64,000 nucleotides of DNA from Terriglobia bacterium (GTDB lineage: Bacteria > Acidobacteriota > Terriglobia > Bryobacterales > UBA6623). Below, piece after piece: positions 54,275 through 63,551 of this stretch. Below the pieces are notes generated by a model. That model was not told the origin of the DNA, made no database searches, and saw only the letters and a program-made list of their open reading frames with translations. Each line of letters opens with the position of its first letter. Position 1 is the first letter of the stretch. Location of the stretch: positions 4,697-68,696 of the forward strand of contig VXRL01000046.1 of NCBI GenBank assembly GCA_009838515.1, given 5' to 3'. Made by a program: the position numbers and the translations under genes.

Positions 54275-56566
54275 TCAGTCCTGCCTGTCGCCGTCGCGGG
54301 GTCCCCGGGGGGAGCGCCGCCCGCGGAACGGACGGTCGCGCCCAGAGCGTTCGCGCCGGTCGCCGCGGTCGTCTCCCCAATCACGTCCGGAGCGGCCCCG
54401 TCCGCCGGGACGGCCGCCGCGTCTGCGGCCCCGGTCAGAACGGTCCGAGTGATCCGGCCGATCGCCATCCTCGCCGCCCTGACGCTCGTGCAGAATGGCG
54501 CGCCGGCTCAGCTTGATCCGGTTGCCGTCCAGTGCGAGGCACTTGACCAAGACCTGGTCGCCTTCGTTCAACTCGTCGCTGACTTCGCGCACGTGCTGGT
54601 CGGATATCTCGCTGATGTGCAACAGGCCCTCGGTGCCGGGGAAGATCTCCACGAACGCTCCGAAAGCGGCGATCTTTGTGACCTTGCCGAGATACTCCTT
54701 GCCGACTTCCGGGGAAGCGGTGAGCGCCTTGATCCTCTCGATGGCCTCCTTGCCCTTGGCGCGGTCCGACGAAGCCACGCTGACCGTGCCGTCGTCGCTG
54801 ACGTCGATCTTTGCGCCCGTCTCTTCGACCAGCCCCTTGATGGTCTTGCCACCCGGCCCGATCAGGTCGCGGATCTTGGCCTCGGGAATCGTGATCTGGA
54901 CGATCTGCGGGGCGTGCTCTGCGAGTTCTTCGCGCGGGGCCTCCAGCGTGGCCGCCATCGTTTCCAAGATCTCTAGGCGCGCCTGGCGTGCCTGCGCGAG
55001 TGCCTGCTGCAGCACCTCTAGGCTGACCTTCGGCTGCTTGATGTCCATCTGCAAGGCAGTGATGCCGTCCTTGGTTCCGGCGACCTTGAAGTCCATGTCC
55101 CCGTAGTGGTCCTCGGCGCCTGCGATGTCCGTCAACACCACGAAGTCGTCGTCTTGCGTTACCAATCCCATGGCGATGCCCGCGACCGGAGCCTTGATCG
55201 GCACGCCGGCGTCCATCAGCGCCAAGGTGCCACCGCAGACCGATGCCATCGAACTGGAGCCGTTGGATTCGAGAATGTCGCTGACCACCCGGATCGTGTA
55301 CGGAAATTTCTCTTGGTCAGGGATCATCGGCGTTAGGGCACGCTCTGCGAGCAGCCCGTGGCCGATCTCTCGCCGGCCCGGCCCGCGCATGAATCCGGTC
55401 TCGCCGACGCTGAACGGCGGGAAGTTGTAGTGGACCATGAAGGTCTTTTCGTAGTTCGGATCCTCGATCCGCTCCTGCCGTTGGCCGTCGACCTTGGTGC
55501 CGAGGGTGGCCGACACGAGGGCCTGTGTCTCCCCGCGCGTGAAAACGGCAGAGCCGTGGGCGCGCGCGAGCTCGCTGACCTCGCACGTAATCGGACGGAT
55601 CTGGTCCGGGGCACGGTGATCGGGCCGGCGCTTGAGATCGAATACCTGCTTGCGGAAAAGCTTCTCCTGCCACGGATCCATGAAGGCAGACGCTTCGGCC
55701 TGCTTCTCGGGATCGTCGGCAAAGGCCTGCTTGATCTCCTTTTTGATGGCCCGGAACTCGGCATAGCTCGTGAGCTTGTCCTTTTCGCTGGTGTCCAAGG
55801 CGGCCTCTGCCTTCTCGCCCCACTTCGCCTCGATTTCGTCGCGCACCGCTTGGTCGAAGGCCGGAGGGGTGAAGTCGCGCTTTGGCTTGCCGGCTTGGGA
55901 GGCCAATTCCTCGATCGCCGCGATGATCTGCTTGCAGCCCTCGTGGCCGCGCCGGATCGCCTCGATCATGGCGTCCTCGTCAGCCTCGTTGGCGTCCGCT
56001 TCGACCATCACGATGCCGTCTTTCGCGGCTGCGACGGTGATGTTGACGTTGGCGTCGGCCAATTGCTCGTAGGTCGGGTTCAGGACCCACTCATCCTCGC
56101 CCAGGCGAGCCACTCGCACGGATCCGGTCGTATGGACGACGGGAATGTCTGACACCGCCACCGCTGCCGATGCTCCGACCATGGCGTACAGGCTGGGATC
56201 GTGGGTTGGGTCAGACGAGGTCACCATTCCGATGACCTGCGTCTCGTTCCGGTAGCCGTCAGGAAAGAGGGGTCTCAGCGGCCTGTCGATCAGCCGGCAG
56301 GTCACGGTCTCCTTCTCCGTCGGGCGCGCCTCGCGCTTGATGTATCCGCCGGGGAAGCGACCCGCGGAGTAGGTGTACTCGCGATAGTCCACCGTCAGGG
56401 GGAAGAAGTCGATGCCCTTGCGGGGCTCTGCGGCGGAGGTGGCTGCGACGAGCACCTGGGTGTCGCCGCAACGAACGACGACGGAGCCGCCCGCCTGCTT
56501 GGCTAAGCGGCCGCTCTCGAGCGAGACGGTCTTGCCGTCCAGCTCGAACTCTACTGTGTGTTTCAT
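54275..56566 (-). CDS. pnp: polyribonucleotide nucleotidyltransferase (PNPase)
   Basis: A 763-residue 3'-to-5' phosphorolytic exoribonuclease and RNA-degradosome component. Two RNase PH domains (GDTQVLVAATSA; GETQALVSATLGTKVDG) flank an all-alpha linker. A KH domain follows (IPEAKIRDLIGPGGKTIKGL), then an S1 domain (VGKEYLGKVTKIAAFGAFVE ... EGDQVLVKCLALDGNRIKLS). The last ~60 residues are an Arg/Gly/Asp-rich disordered tail, longer than in E. coli and possibly RNA-binding. Start ATG 56566. Downstream of rpsO on the same strand, the classic rpsO-pnp order. Confidence 0.95.
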   Translation of the reverse strand: MKHTVEFELDGKTVSLESGRLAKQAGGSVVVRCGDTQVLVAATSAAEPRKGIDFFPLTVDYREYTYSAGRFPGGYIKREARPTEKETVTCRLIDRPLRPLFPDGYRNETQVIGMVTSSDPTHDPSLYAMVGASAAVAVSDIPVVHTTGSVRVARLGEDEWVLNPTYEQLADANVNITVAAAKDGIVMVEADANEADEDAMIEAIRRGHEGCKQIIAAIEELASQAGKPKRDFTPPAFDQAVRDEIEAKWGEKAEAALDTSEKDKLTSYAEFRAIKKEIKQAFADDPEKQAEASAFMDPWQEKLFRKQVFDLKRRPDHRAPDQIRPITCEVSELARAHGSAVFTRGETQALVSATLGTKVDGQRQERIEDPNYEKTFMVHYNFPPFSVGETGFMRGPGRREIGHGLLAERALTPMIPDQEKFPYTIRVVSDILESNGSSSMASVCGGTLALMDAGVPIKAPVAGIAMGLVTQDDDFVVLTDIAGAEDHYGDMDFKVAGTKDGITALQMDIKQPKVSLEVLQQALAQARQARLEILETMAATLEAPREELAEHAPQIVQITIPEAKIRDLIGPGGKTIKGLVEETGAKIDVSDDGTVSVASSDRAKGKEAIERIKALTASPEVGKEYLGKVTKIAAFGAFVEIFPGTEGLLHISEISDQHVREVSDELNEGDQVLVKCLALDGNRIKLSRRAILHERQGGEDGDRPDHSDRSDRGRRRGGRPGGRGRSGRDWGDDRGDRRERSGRDRPFRGRRSPRGPRDGDRQD

Positions 56567-56803
56567 GATTTCTGCTTTTTCCTTGTGTGACTTCCGTTGC
56601 GTTTAGCGGAAGTACGTTCCCGGCCTTGCAGAGACAGTGGCTAGGAGAGATGCACGGACACTGTCAGAGCGCCTAGCGCCATCGCTAGCGCCCGAGACCC
56701 CGTGCATTGTCTGGTGGCGTTCCCTGCGGACACAGGGACAGTGATATCCAGCTGACGCGTCTTGCCAGCAACATGCAGCATGGCCTGCTGGAGCCCCAGC
56801 GCG
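56567..56803 (-). other. rpsO-pnp intergenic region with nested inverted repeats
   Basis: 237 bases. On a likely rpsO-pnp transcript three perfect repeats can pair: GACAGTG (56633-56639) with CACTGTC (56659-56665), ATGCACGG (56650-56657) with CCGTGCAT (56700-56707), and CTAGCG (56673-56678) with CGCTAG (56683-56688). The first two partly exclude each other. The motif CTAGCGCC occurs twice. In many bacteria the rpsO-pnp gap carries a terminator and an RNase III site that autoregulates pnp. Confidence 0.5.
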
Positions 56804-57073
56804 CTAACCGCGCAGGCCTAGGGACTCCACGACCTTCACATACTCTGCAGGATTCTTTCTGCTCAAATAGCGCAGCAGGCTGCGGCGCCTGCTGACTAGC
56901 TTGAGAAGCCCGCGCCGGGACGAGAAGTCCTTGCGGTGGATTTTCAAGTGCTCAGTGAGTTCCAAGATGCGATGAGTAAGAGCCGCGATCTGAACTTGGG
57001 AGGAACCGACATCGTTTGGGTGACTCCCGAAAGTCTTGACGAGTTCTTGCTTCGCCTCAGGTGCGAGTGGCAT
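56804..57073 (-). CDS. rpsO: ribosomal protein S15
   Basis: 89 residues, the normal length of S15. VKTFGSHPNDVGSSQVQIAALTHRILELTEHLKIHRKDFSSRRGLLKLVSRRRSLLRYL reads as a canonical S15, which binds 16S rRNA in the 30S platform. AAGGAG lies 13 bases before ATG 57073. A longer in-frame reading to 57979 crosses the divergent cytochrome gene and is not coding. Upstream of pnp in the usual order. Confidence 0.96.
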   Translation of the reverse strand: MPLAPEAKQELVKTFGSHPNDVGSSQVQIAALTHRILELTEHLKIHRKDFSSRRGLLKLVSRRRSLLRYLSRKNPAEYVKVVESLGLRG

Positions 57074-57223
57074 GCTCGATTCAGGTCTCCTTGTTTCTTC
57101 CAATCTCTGCTTGGCTTGAACCCATCGTAGCACAATTGTTTCCGGACCGCTTGCCCGCCCGGGCCGCGTAGCTTCGGGCGACAGCGAGCGATTCCGGGCG
57201 TGGTATGGTCGGGAACAACCCGC

Positions 57224-58192
57224 ATGCGCCCCCCGTTGCGATCGACTGGCATGCAGTGGTTTGCGGCCTGTGCAGTGCTTGGCTGGCTCGCCGCGCTCGG
57301 GTCCGCTCCCCCCCGCGCCCAAGGGCAGGCGCTCCCCCAGCAGCAGTTCGTGGGAGGCCAAGTCTGCCAGGGCTGCCATGCGGATCTCTCCGACTCTTTT
57401 CGCCGCAATCCCCACTTCGATTCCGTCGCTTCCGGCAAGCTGCCGCCCGAGCGCACCGGCTGCGAAGGGTGCCACGGGCCGGGATTCGAGCACGCGATCT
57501 CGGCGGATCCGGACAAGATCGTGCGCTTTCCGGCGCTCACTCCCGCCGAGGCGCAGGAGAACTGCCTGGCCTGCCATTCGGGCGACCTCGGCAAGATGCA
57601 TGTCCGCACGTCCGCGCACGCGACCGGCGAGGTGGGCTGCACCAGCTGTCATTCGATTCACGACCCGCACGATTCCGGGGCGCTCTTGGCGCAGCGGCAG
57701 CGGGATCTGTGCTACGGCTGCCACCAAGACATTCGCGCGCGCTTCGAGATGCCGTTCAAGCACCGCGTCAACGAGGGGGCGATGGAATGCACCGACTGCC
57801 ACAATCCTCACGGCGCTCCCGTCGTCTCCTGGGCGCCGGCACATTCCTCTCGGATGGTCTCGCCCTCGTTCGGAAACGATCTGCCCTGCGTCGGCTGCCA
57901 CACCGACAAGCGTGGGCCGTTCGTCTACGAGCACCCGCCCGTGCGGGTTGAGGGCTGCGGCAGCTGTCACGAACCGCACGGCAGCACGGCGCCTCGGCTG
58001 CTAGCCCGGCCTGTCGCGTTCGCGCTCTGTCTGGAGTGCCATAACTCGATCGAAGGCTTCGGGACGACCGGGCAAGGCATCGTCAGCCCGTGGAAGGGCT
58101 TCCACAACCTAGCCGATCCTGCATTCCGCGAGTGCGTGCTTTGCCATTCGCGCATCCACGGCTCGAATGCCGACCCCCTGTTCCGGCGATGA
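57224..58192 (+). CDS. periplasmic decaheme c-type cytochrome (MtrA/DmsE-like)
   Basis: A 322-residue exported protein with ten CXXCH heme motifs in order: CQGCH, CEGCH, CLACH, CTSCH, CYGCH, CTDCH, CVGCH, CGSCH, CLECH, CVLCH (~residues 48-308). Length and motif count match the MtrA/DmsE family, which forms a heme wire inside an outer-membrane barrel. Signal peptide near FAACAVLGWLAALGSAPPRA. ATG 57224 is preferred; ATG 57251 is possible. The gene ends in an ATGA overlap with the barrel gene, so the two are translated together. Divergent from rpsO. Confidence 0.92.
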   Translation: MRPPLRSTGMQWFAACAVLGWLAALGSAPPRAQGQALPQQQFVGGQVCQGCHADLSDSFRRNPHFDSVASGKLPPERTGCEGCHGPGFEHAISADPDKIVRFPALTPAEAQENCLACHSGDLGKMHVRTSAHATGEVGCTSCHSIHDPHDSGALLAQRQRDLCYGCHQDIRARFEMPFKHRVNEGAMECTDCHNPHGAPVVSWAPAHSSRMVSPSFGNDLPCVGCHTDKRGPFVYEHPPVRVEGCGSCHEPHGSTAPRLLARPVAFALCLECHNSIEGFGTTGQGIVSPWKGFHNLADPAFRECVLCHSRIHGSNADPLFRR

Positions 58193-60162
58193 GATTCGGT
58201 CCGTTCGCACTCCTGGTGCCCACACTGGCCGTCGCGCAGCAACCGGTGGCGCCGCTTGCGGACGAACAGGCCCGCTCGCGGCAGATCGGTTCCTACGAGG
58301 TCTCGAATCTGCTGGAGGCCGGCTATCGCTTCGCGCGAGTGGGCGGCGACCACGACCTGTACCGGGCCGGCGTGAACTACGGCAACGGCATGCGCTTGTT
58401 CAACGGCCGCTTCCGGGCGACGTCTCTGGACCGCCAGGGCCCTCTGGACGAGCTTTCGATCGTCTCGGCGGGCGGGTTGGCGGACCCCTATCAGATGCAC
58501 ACCGTCCGGGCCCAGAGGAACGGTGTGTTCCGCTACGACTTGCAGCACCGCACCGTGCGCTACCACAACCGCTTGCCAACGCTGTGGCGGGGCGAGCACG
58601 GACTGCGGAGCAGCCGCACGATGCAGTCGCACCAGGTCGTCCTGCGGCCGGGAGGGCGCTTGGAGGGCATTCTTGGCCTAGACCTTAACCGTCGTTCCGG
58701 TCCGGGCTTCGCCTCGGAGGCGATCCCGCACCGAGACGGCGGCTTCGATGCCCGCAACTTCCTCCGGTACCGTTCAGACCTGGAGCAGAACGGCCGCCAG
58801 TACCGCGCAGGCCTCTCGGCTCGCTTTCTCGGGCTGGCGCTGACGGTGATCCAGGCGGTGGACCTGTACGAAGAGAGCGGCGCATCGGTCGACGCTTCCT
58901 CGGGCCCCTCGCTAGCCCCAAACATCCAGCCGGTCGAGGCTCTGAGCCGCTCCGCTCCTTTCCACGGCCGCACACCGATCACCACCGTGGCGTTGCGCAG
59001 TCGGGAGACCGGGCGCCTGGGCGTCGCGGCTCGCTTCGTCCATTCCGGGGGCTACCGCAACTCGACGCTGATGCAGAACCTCGCGGTGCCAGACCCGGCC
59101 GCCAGCGCAGCCACGATTCGCGACACGTTCGTAGTAGGGGATGCGACTCGCAATCAGGGCTCGGGCGAGCTCACCGTGACGTTCTTGGCGAGTTCGCGCC
59201 TGGCGCTGACCAACACCACTTCGTTTCACAACACCCGCATCGATGGGCAAGCCGCGTTTCTGGAGACAGGTCTGTTCCGGGACGAGTTCATTCGCTTTGA
59301 CCACCTAGGCATCCGCAGGCTTTCCAATGCGAGCGAAGCGACATTTCGGCCCAGCAAGCAGATCAGCGTGTTCGGTGCTCATCGCTTCTCCGACCGGCGG
59401 GTCCGCACGCGCGAAGCCACACGCTACCCGGACTTCGAGTTCGGCAGGGATCTCGAGTCTCAGGACAACCGCGTCCGTACTGCGGCTGGCGGGTTCCGCT
59501 GGCTGCCCGCTCCCGGCGTTCGCGCCTCGGTCGACTTCGAGGTCGGCCGGGCCGACCGACCGCTCGCGGCGACCAGCGAGCGCCGCTTCCACAACGAGTC
59601 CGCCCGGATTCGCTGGAGGCGCGGCGACTTCACGGTCGGCGGATTCTACCGGAACAGGGTCAACGACAATCCCACAGAAATGCTGGCATACAGCTCCGAG
59701 AGCCGGTCTCAGGGTGTGCAGGCCACTTGGGTCGCACCCGAAAGCGGAACGGTACTGGACGCTGCCTACAACCTGTTGAAGATGGACGTTTCGACCGGAA
59801 TCTTGAACCTGTTCGACCTACCAGACCTGCCCGACCGCGGCCGTAGCGTATATGCCAGCAGCATTCACGTCATGTCGTTGGGGCTAAGGGTAGTGCCCAC
59901 GGAGCGGCTCACTCTCTCGCTAAGGTATTCGTTCACCAAGGACACGGCCGGGGGACGGGAGGGCCTTGCACGGGACGGTTCTGACTTGTTTTCAGGTCTA
60001 CCGATGACGTATCAATCACCGCAAGCGCGCTTGTCAGTCCGACTCCGGGACGGCCTGCTGTGGAACGCAGGCTGGCAGTACTACGGATATGCAGAGAGGT
60101 TTTCGGGCACTCGCGGGTACCGTGCCCAAGTCGGCTTCTCCAGCCTTTCGCTGAGTTTTTAG
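58189..60162 (+). CDS. outer-membrane beta-barrel paired with decaheme cytochrome (MtrB/PioB-like)
   Basis: A 657-residue protein with signal peptide (GPFALLVPTLAVAQ) and many alternating amphipathic strands (YEVSNLLEAGYRFARVGGD, RAGVNYGNGMRLFNGRFRA, SLGLRVVPTERLTLSLRYSF), ending YRAQVGFSSLSLSF with the terminal Phe of outer-membrane barrels. It contains no Cys, unlike Shewanella MtrB, which has an N-terminal CXXC. Position and coupling to the decaheme gene imply the sheath of a porin-cytochrome conduit. Direct sequence similarity to MtrB is not obvious by eye, so the functional call is context-based. Confidence 0.75.
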   Translation: MRFGPFALLVPTLAVAQQPVAPLADEQARSRQIGSYEVSNLLEAGYRFARVGGDHDLYRAGVNYGNGMRLFNGRFRATSLDRQGPLDELSIVSAGGLADPYQMHTVRAQRNGVFRYDLQHRTVRYHNRLPTLWRGEHGLRSSRTMQSHQVVLRPGGRLEGILGLDLNRRSGPGFASEAIPHRDGGFDARNFLRYRSDLEQNGRQYRAGLSARFLGLALTVIQAVDLYEESGASVDASSGPSLAPNIQPVEALSRSAPFHGRTPITTVALRSRETGRLGVAARFVHSGGYRNSTLMQNLAVPDPAASAATIRDTFVVGDATRNQGSGELTVTFLASSRLALTNTTSFHNTRIDGQAAFLETGLFRDEFIRFDHLGIRRLSNASEATFRPSKQISVFGAHRFSDRRVRTREATRYPDFEFGRDLESQDNRVRTAAGGFRWLPAPGVRASVDFEVGRADRPLAATSERRFHNESARIRWRRGDFTVGGFYRNRVNDNPTEMLAYSSESRSQGVQATWVAPESGTVLDAAYNLLKMDVSTGILNLFDLPDLPDRGRSVYASSIHVMSLGLRVVPTERLTLSLRYSFTKDTAGGREGLARDGSDLFSGLPMTYQSPQARLSVRLRDGLLWNAGWQYYGYAERFSGTRGYRAQVGFSSLSLSF

Positions 60163-60184
60163 GCGCTTCAAGCCGTGCCTGCAG

Positions 60185-60873
60185 CTACGACGTCAGGCCG
60201 ACCTGCATCTCCCGGCGGAGCTTCTCAAGCGTGAGGGTCTGCAACACGACCTTGCCCGGACCGGTCAGGGTCGCCAGGAAGAGGCCCTCCCCGCCAAAGA
60301 GCGAGACTGCGATTCCGCCGGCCATTTCGATCCCGTAGCTCACGGTGTCGTCGAAGCAGACCAGCGATCCGGTGTCGGCCTGCAGGCTCTCGCCATCCGC
60401 CAGCTCGAACTCCACGAAATCCCCGCCTGCGTGAATGAAGGCCGTGCCTTGACCGCTCAAACGCTGCAGGATAAAGCCTTCGCCGCCGAAGAGGCCGGCT
60501 CCGATCTTCTTCGTGAAGGCAATGTCCAACTTGACGCCTGACTCGGCAGCGACAAAGCCGTCCCTCTGCACAAGGACTGACTGCCCCGGCTGCAGATCCA
60601 GCGGGCGCACGCGCCCCGGGAAGTCGCCTGCGAATCCGACTTCGCCGCCTCCGGTCGGGCACTCGAAGTGGGTGAAAAAAGCGACTCACCGCTCAGCTTG
60701 CTCTTGAGGCCGCCGATCAGCTTGCCCGCTATGCCCTTGCCGCGCATGGCTGACCGCCATTGGACGTTGGGCGTCTTGTAAACCATCTTGCCGGCTTCGG
60801 CGTAGACATTGTCGTTCGAATCCAGCCGGACTCGCACGATCTCAAGGTTGTCGCCTTGGATTTCATACTGCAT
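60185..60873 (-). pseudogene. AIM24/TIGR00266-like protein with frameshift
   Basis: The N-terminal frame (start ATG 60873, MQYEIQGDNLEIVRVRLDSN ... VYAEAGKMVYKTPNVQWRS) and the C-terminal frame (RPLDLQPGQSVLVQRDGFVA ... GIEMAGGIAVSLFGGEGLFL, to 60185) together make one AIM24 beta-helix protein of ~230 residues. They are offset at an A6 run (plus strand 60675-60680): one more base would restore GESLFFTHFECPTGGGEVGF. AIM24-family proteins are trimeric and of unclear function. Loss of one base in a homopolymer may be a sequencing error or a slippage mutation. Confidence 0.8.
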
Positions 60874-60968
60874 CAGAGTTTTCAGAGTGCCACACTCCAG
60901 CATGGGGGCAGCGACCTTCTCGTGTCGCTGGCTGCGTTCGTACGGCACCAATCCGGCCGTGCAGAGGC

Positions 60969-60974
60969 TAGAAT
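60969..60974 (+). promoter_or_regulatory. -10 box directly before ATG 60981
   Basis: TAGAAT, 6 bp before the start codon; the predicted transcript begins at the ATG. Confidence 0.45.
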
Positions 60975-60980
60975 GACCGC

Positions 60981-62075
60981 ATGGGCCTCGGCGCGAAGAT
61001 TCTCCCGCTGATGTTGGCAGCGGCCATTGCGGCCGCCCAATCAGGCCTCAGCTACAGCCAGCTGCGCCAATTCGTCAAGTCCTCGGTCGACCAGAAGCTT
61101 AAGGACAAGGACGTGGCGAACTACCTGAAGCGGCAGGTCGTCCGCTTCGAGATCTCCGATCGCTTGATCGAGGAGTTCGTAGGCTGGGGGATCGGCCCGC
61201 GCACGCTCAAAGCGCTGGAAGCCCTGCAAGTCTCTACGTCGGGCATGCCGGCGCCCGTCCCTGCAGAGTCAGAGGCCAAGGCAGTCCCGCGACAGTCCCC
61301 GCCGCCTTCTGAGGAAGAGCAGCGACGGATCATCGAGCATGCTCGCACCTTGGCCCAGGCCTATACGGAAGAGCTGCCCAATTACGTCTGTCTTCAGGTC
61401 ACTCGCCGATACTTCGATCCGACCGGCATGGAGATGGACTGGCTCAAGCATGACGAGATCAAGATGCGCGTCAGCTATGTGGACGGCAGAGAGGACTACG
61501 AAACGCTCGCCGTCAACGACGTGGTCACCACGAAGGGCTTCTCGGAACTTGGCGGGACCACCAGCACTGGCGAGTTCGGAACGATTCTCGACAGCCTCTT
61601 CGACTCGGACACGGATGCTCAGTTCCGCTGGGCCAGGCACTCGCTCCTGCGCGGCCATCCAGTCTACGTGTTCCACTTGGAGGTGCCCAAGTATCGGTCG
61701 AGCTGGTCGCTCACAACCGGGGGAACCGGGGGGGAAGAGCTGCGCAGGATCCGATCGGGATACACGGGACTGGTTTACATCGGCAAGGAGTCCGGGCGGG
61801 TTCTGCGCATCGTGATGGAGGCGCAGGGGATTCCTCGCGGGTTCCCAATGCAAGAGGCTCGCTCGCGGCTGGACTTTGACTTCATCGACCTCAGCGGCCA
61901 AGCCTTCCTGCTGCCGCTGAAGGCCCAGGCGTTCGTGCGGAGCGGACGTTTGCTGACGCGAAACGACCTCGAGTTCCGGCTGTATCGCAAGTTCACTGCC
62001 GAGGCAACGATCACTTTCGAAGAGATCGATGGCCTCGAGCCCTTGCCAGAGGACGAACCCGAACCCAAACAATAG
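60981..62075 (+). CDS. exported hypothetical protein
   Basis: 364 residues with signal peptide (KILPLMLAAAIAAAQ). An N-terminal helical part (YSQLRQFVKSSVDQKLKDKDVANYLKR, ~20-75) precedes a Pro-rich linker (~90-110), then a beta-rich domain (YVDGREDYETLAVNDVVTTKGFSELGGTTSTGEFGTILDSLF; VYVFHLEVPKYRSSW). I recognise the general pattern from acidobacterial secretomes but no named family. Probably periplasmic or outer-membrane-associated. Followed by a sulfatase gene after 61 bp. Confidence 0.75.
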   Translation: MGLGAKILPLMLAAAIAAAQSGLSYSQLRQFVKSSVDQKLKDKDVANYLKRQVVRFEISDRLIEEFVGWGIGPRTLKALEALQVSTSGMPAPVPAESEAKAVPRQSPPPSEEEQRRIIEHARTLAQAYTEELPNYVCLQVTRRYFDPTGMEMDWLKHDEIKMRVSYVDGREDYETLAVNDVVTTKGFSELGGTTSTGEFGTILDSLFDSDTDAQFRWARHSLLRGHPVYVFHLEVPKYRSSWSLTTGGTGGEELRRIRSGYTGLVYIGKESGRVLRIVMEAQGIPRGFPMQEARSRLDFDFIDLSGQAFLLPLKAQAFVRSGRLLTRNDLEFRLYRKFTAEATITFEEIDGLEPLPEDEPEPKQ

Positions 62076-62119
62076 CCTGCCTCGCGTTTTGCGCATCGGG
62101 ATGCAGCGGCCGCGGTCGC

Positions 62120-62125
62120 TATACT
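62120..62125 (+). promoter_or_regulatory. -10 box before the sulfatase
   Basis: TATACT, 11 bp before ATG 62137, with no ribosome site in between. Confidence 0.4.
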
Positions 62126-62136
62126 CAGCACCATTC

Positions 62137-63474
62137 ATGCGCTGGCTGCTTATTGGCCTGCTTGCCCTGGCCCCTTCTATCGCCGCGCTAGGAGCGAAGC
62201 GGCCGCCGAATGTCCTGCTGGTGATGGCGGACGACGTCGGCTACGAGTGTTTCGGCGCGTACGGCAGCCGCCAGTACTCCACTCCTAGGATCAACAAGCT
62301 TGCCGACGGCGGAGTCCGATTGACGAACTGCTTCTCGACTCCGCTCTGCACTCCCAGCCGCGTGGCCTTGATGACGGGCATGAGCAATGTCCGCAACTAC
62401 GCAGACTTTGGGGTCTTGCTGCCTGACCAGTACACCATCGCCGACCTCTTCCGCGAGGCCGGCTACGCCACGGCTGTTGCGGGCAAATGGCAGCTGCAAG
62501 GGAGCCAGAACGCGCCCGGGGTGCCGGCCGGCGATGGCTTCGACACGTATTGCCTGTGGAACACCGGGAACACGGAGCGCCGGCGCTTCTGGAACCCGTC
62601 GATCGAGTGCGACGGCGAGATCATCGATGTCGCAGAAGACGACTACGGCCCGGACATCTTCACCGATTTCCTGCTCGAGTTCATCGAGGCGAATCAGGAC
62701 CAACCCTTCTTCGCCTACTACCCGATGGCACTTGTGCATTCGCCCTTCCTGCCAACCCCGCACTCGAGCGACCGTTCTTCAGAAGACGAGCAGCGCAACT
62801 TCGAAGACATGGTGGCTTACACGGACTTCATCGTGGGGCGCCTGCAGGACCGCCTGGAGGCTCTTGGCCTGCTGCGCAACACGGTATTCGTGTTTACTTC
62901 CGACAACGGCACGCACCACGACTTGGCGTCCCAGCTGGGCGGCGCGAGCATCCTGGGCGACAAGGGCGCCCCGACGGATGCGGGCACGCACGTGCCGCTG
63001 GTCGTCAACGCGCCGGGGCTGATCAAGGGAGGCCGCGTGCTGGACGACCTCATTGATTTCGTGGACTTTCTGCCGACCGTGGCTGAGGCAGTGGGGCTTG
63101 GGCTGCCCAAGAAGATCGAATCGGATGGCGTGAGCTTCTGGCCTCGCCTGCTGGGACAACCCGGCCAGCCTAGGGAGTGGCTCTATACGTACTATTTCCC
63201 CAGACCGTTTGCGGAAGAGTTCGCATCGCCGTACACCAATCCCGAGGTAGCCTACGTTCGGGACAAGCGCTACAAGCTCTATCGCGGAGGGGAGCTGTTC
63301 GACCTGCGCACTGACCCTGACGAGACCTCACCAATGGACATTTCGGGGTCCGAATCGAAGGCTGTGCGAGACAAGTTGCAGTCCGCGCTCGATTCCATGC
63401 CAGCGGCAGGCGAGCGGATTCCGCCGGAGCGGGGAGAAGCTTCAAAGACCGCCGCGCGGCCGCGCTGGCGCTAG
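62137..63474 (+). CDS. secreted formylglycine-dependent sulfatase
   Basis: A 445-residue type I sulfatase that removes sulfate esters from glycans or phenolics. Signal peptide (LLIGLLALAPSIAALGA), then PPNVLLVMADDVGY with metal-binding Asp residues, and LCTPSRVALMTGM, whose C-x-P-S-R Cys is converted to formylglycine by a maturation enzyme (not in this window). VFTSDNGTHHD supplies the second metal site. The C-terminal subdomain has YVRDKRYKLYRGGELFDLRTD. In-frame DNA to 62029 overlaps the upstream gene and is not used. Confidence 0.92.
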   Translation: MRWLLIGLLALAPSIAALGAKRPPNVLLVMADDVGYECFGAYGSRQYSTPRINKLADGGVRLTNCFSTPLCTPSRVALMTGMSNVRNYADFGVLLPDQYTIADLFREAGYATAVAGKWQLQGSQNAPGVPAGDGFDTYCLWNTGNTERRRFWNPSIECDGEIIDVAEDDYGPDIFTDFLLEFIEANQDQPFFAYYPMALVHSPFLPTPHSSDRSSEDEQRNFEDMVAYTDFIVGRLQDRLEALGLLRNTVFVFTSDNGTHHDLASQLGGASILGDKGAPTDAGTHVPLVVNAPGLIKGGRVLDDLIDFVDFLPTVAEAVGLGLPKKIESDGVSFWPRLLGQPGQPREWLYTYYFPRPFAEEFASPYTNPEVAYVRDKRYKLYRGGELFDLRTDPDETSPMDISGSESKAVRDKLQSALDSMPAAGERIPPERGEASKTAARPRWR

Positions 63475-63536
63475 GCACGTCTGCCCGGAAGAGGGGTCTG
63501 CGCCGATCCACAGCGAGCATGGGCCGGACCCTCTGC

Positions 63537-63542
63537 TAGGAT
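63537..63542 (+). promoter_or_regulatory. -10 box before the DUF4389 gene
   Basis: TAGGAT, 9 bp before ATG 63552; no ribosome site. Confidence 0.35.
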
Positions 63543-63551
63543 GGCTGGCCG

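Noticed and set aside
57074..57979. N-terminal extension of rpsO to 391 residues
   Set aside because: S15 is always about 89 residues; the extension runs antisense through the decaheme cytochrome gene.
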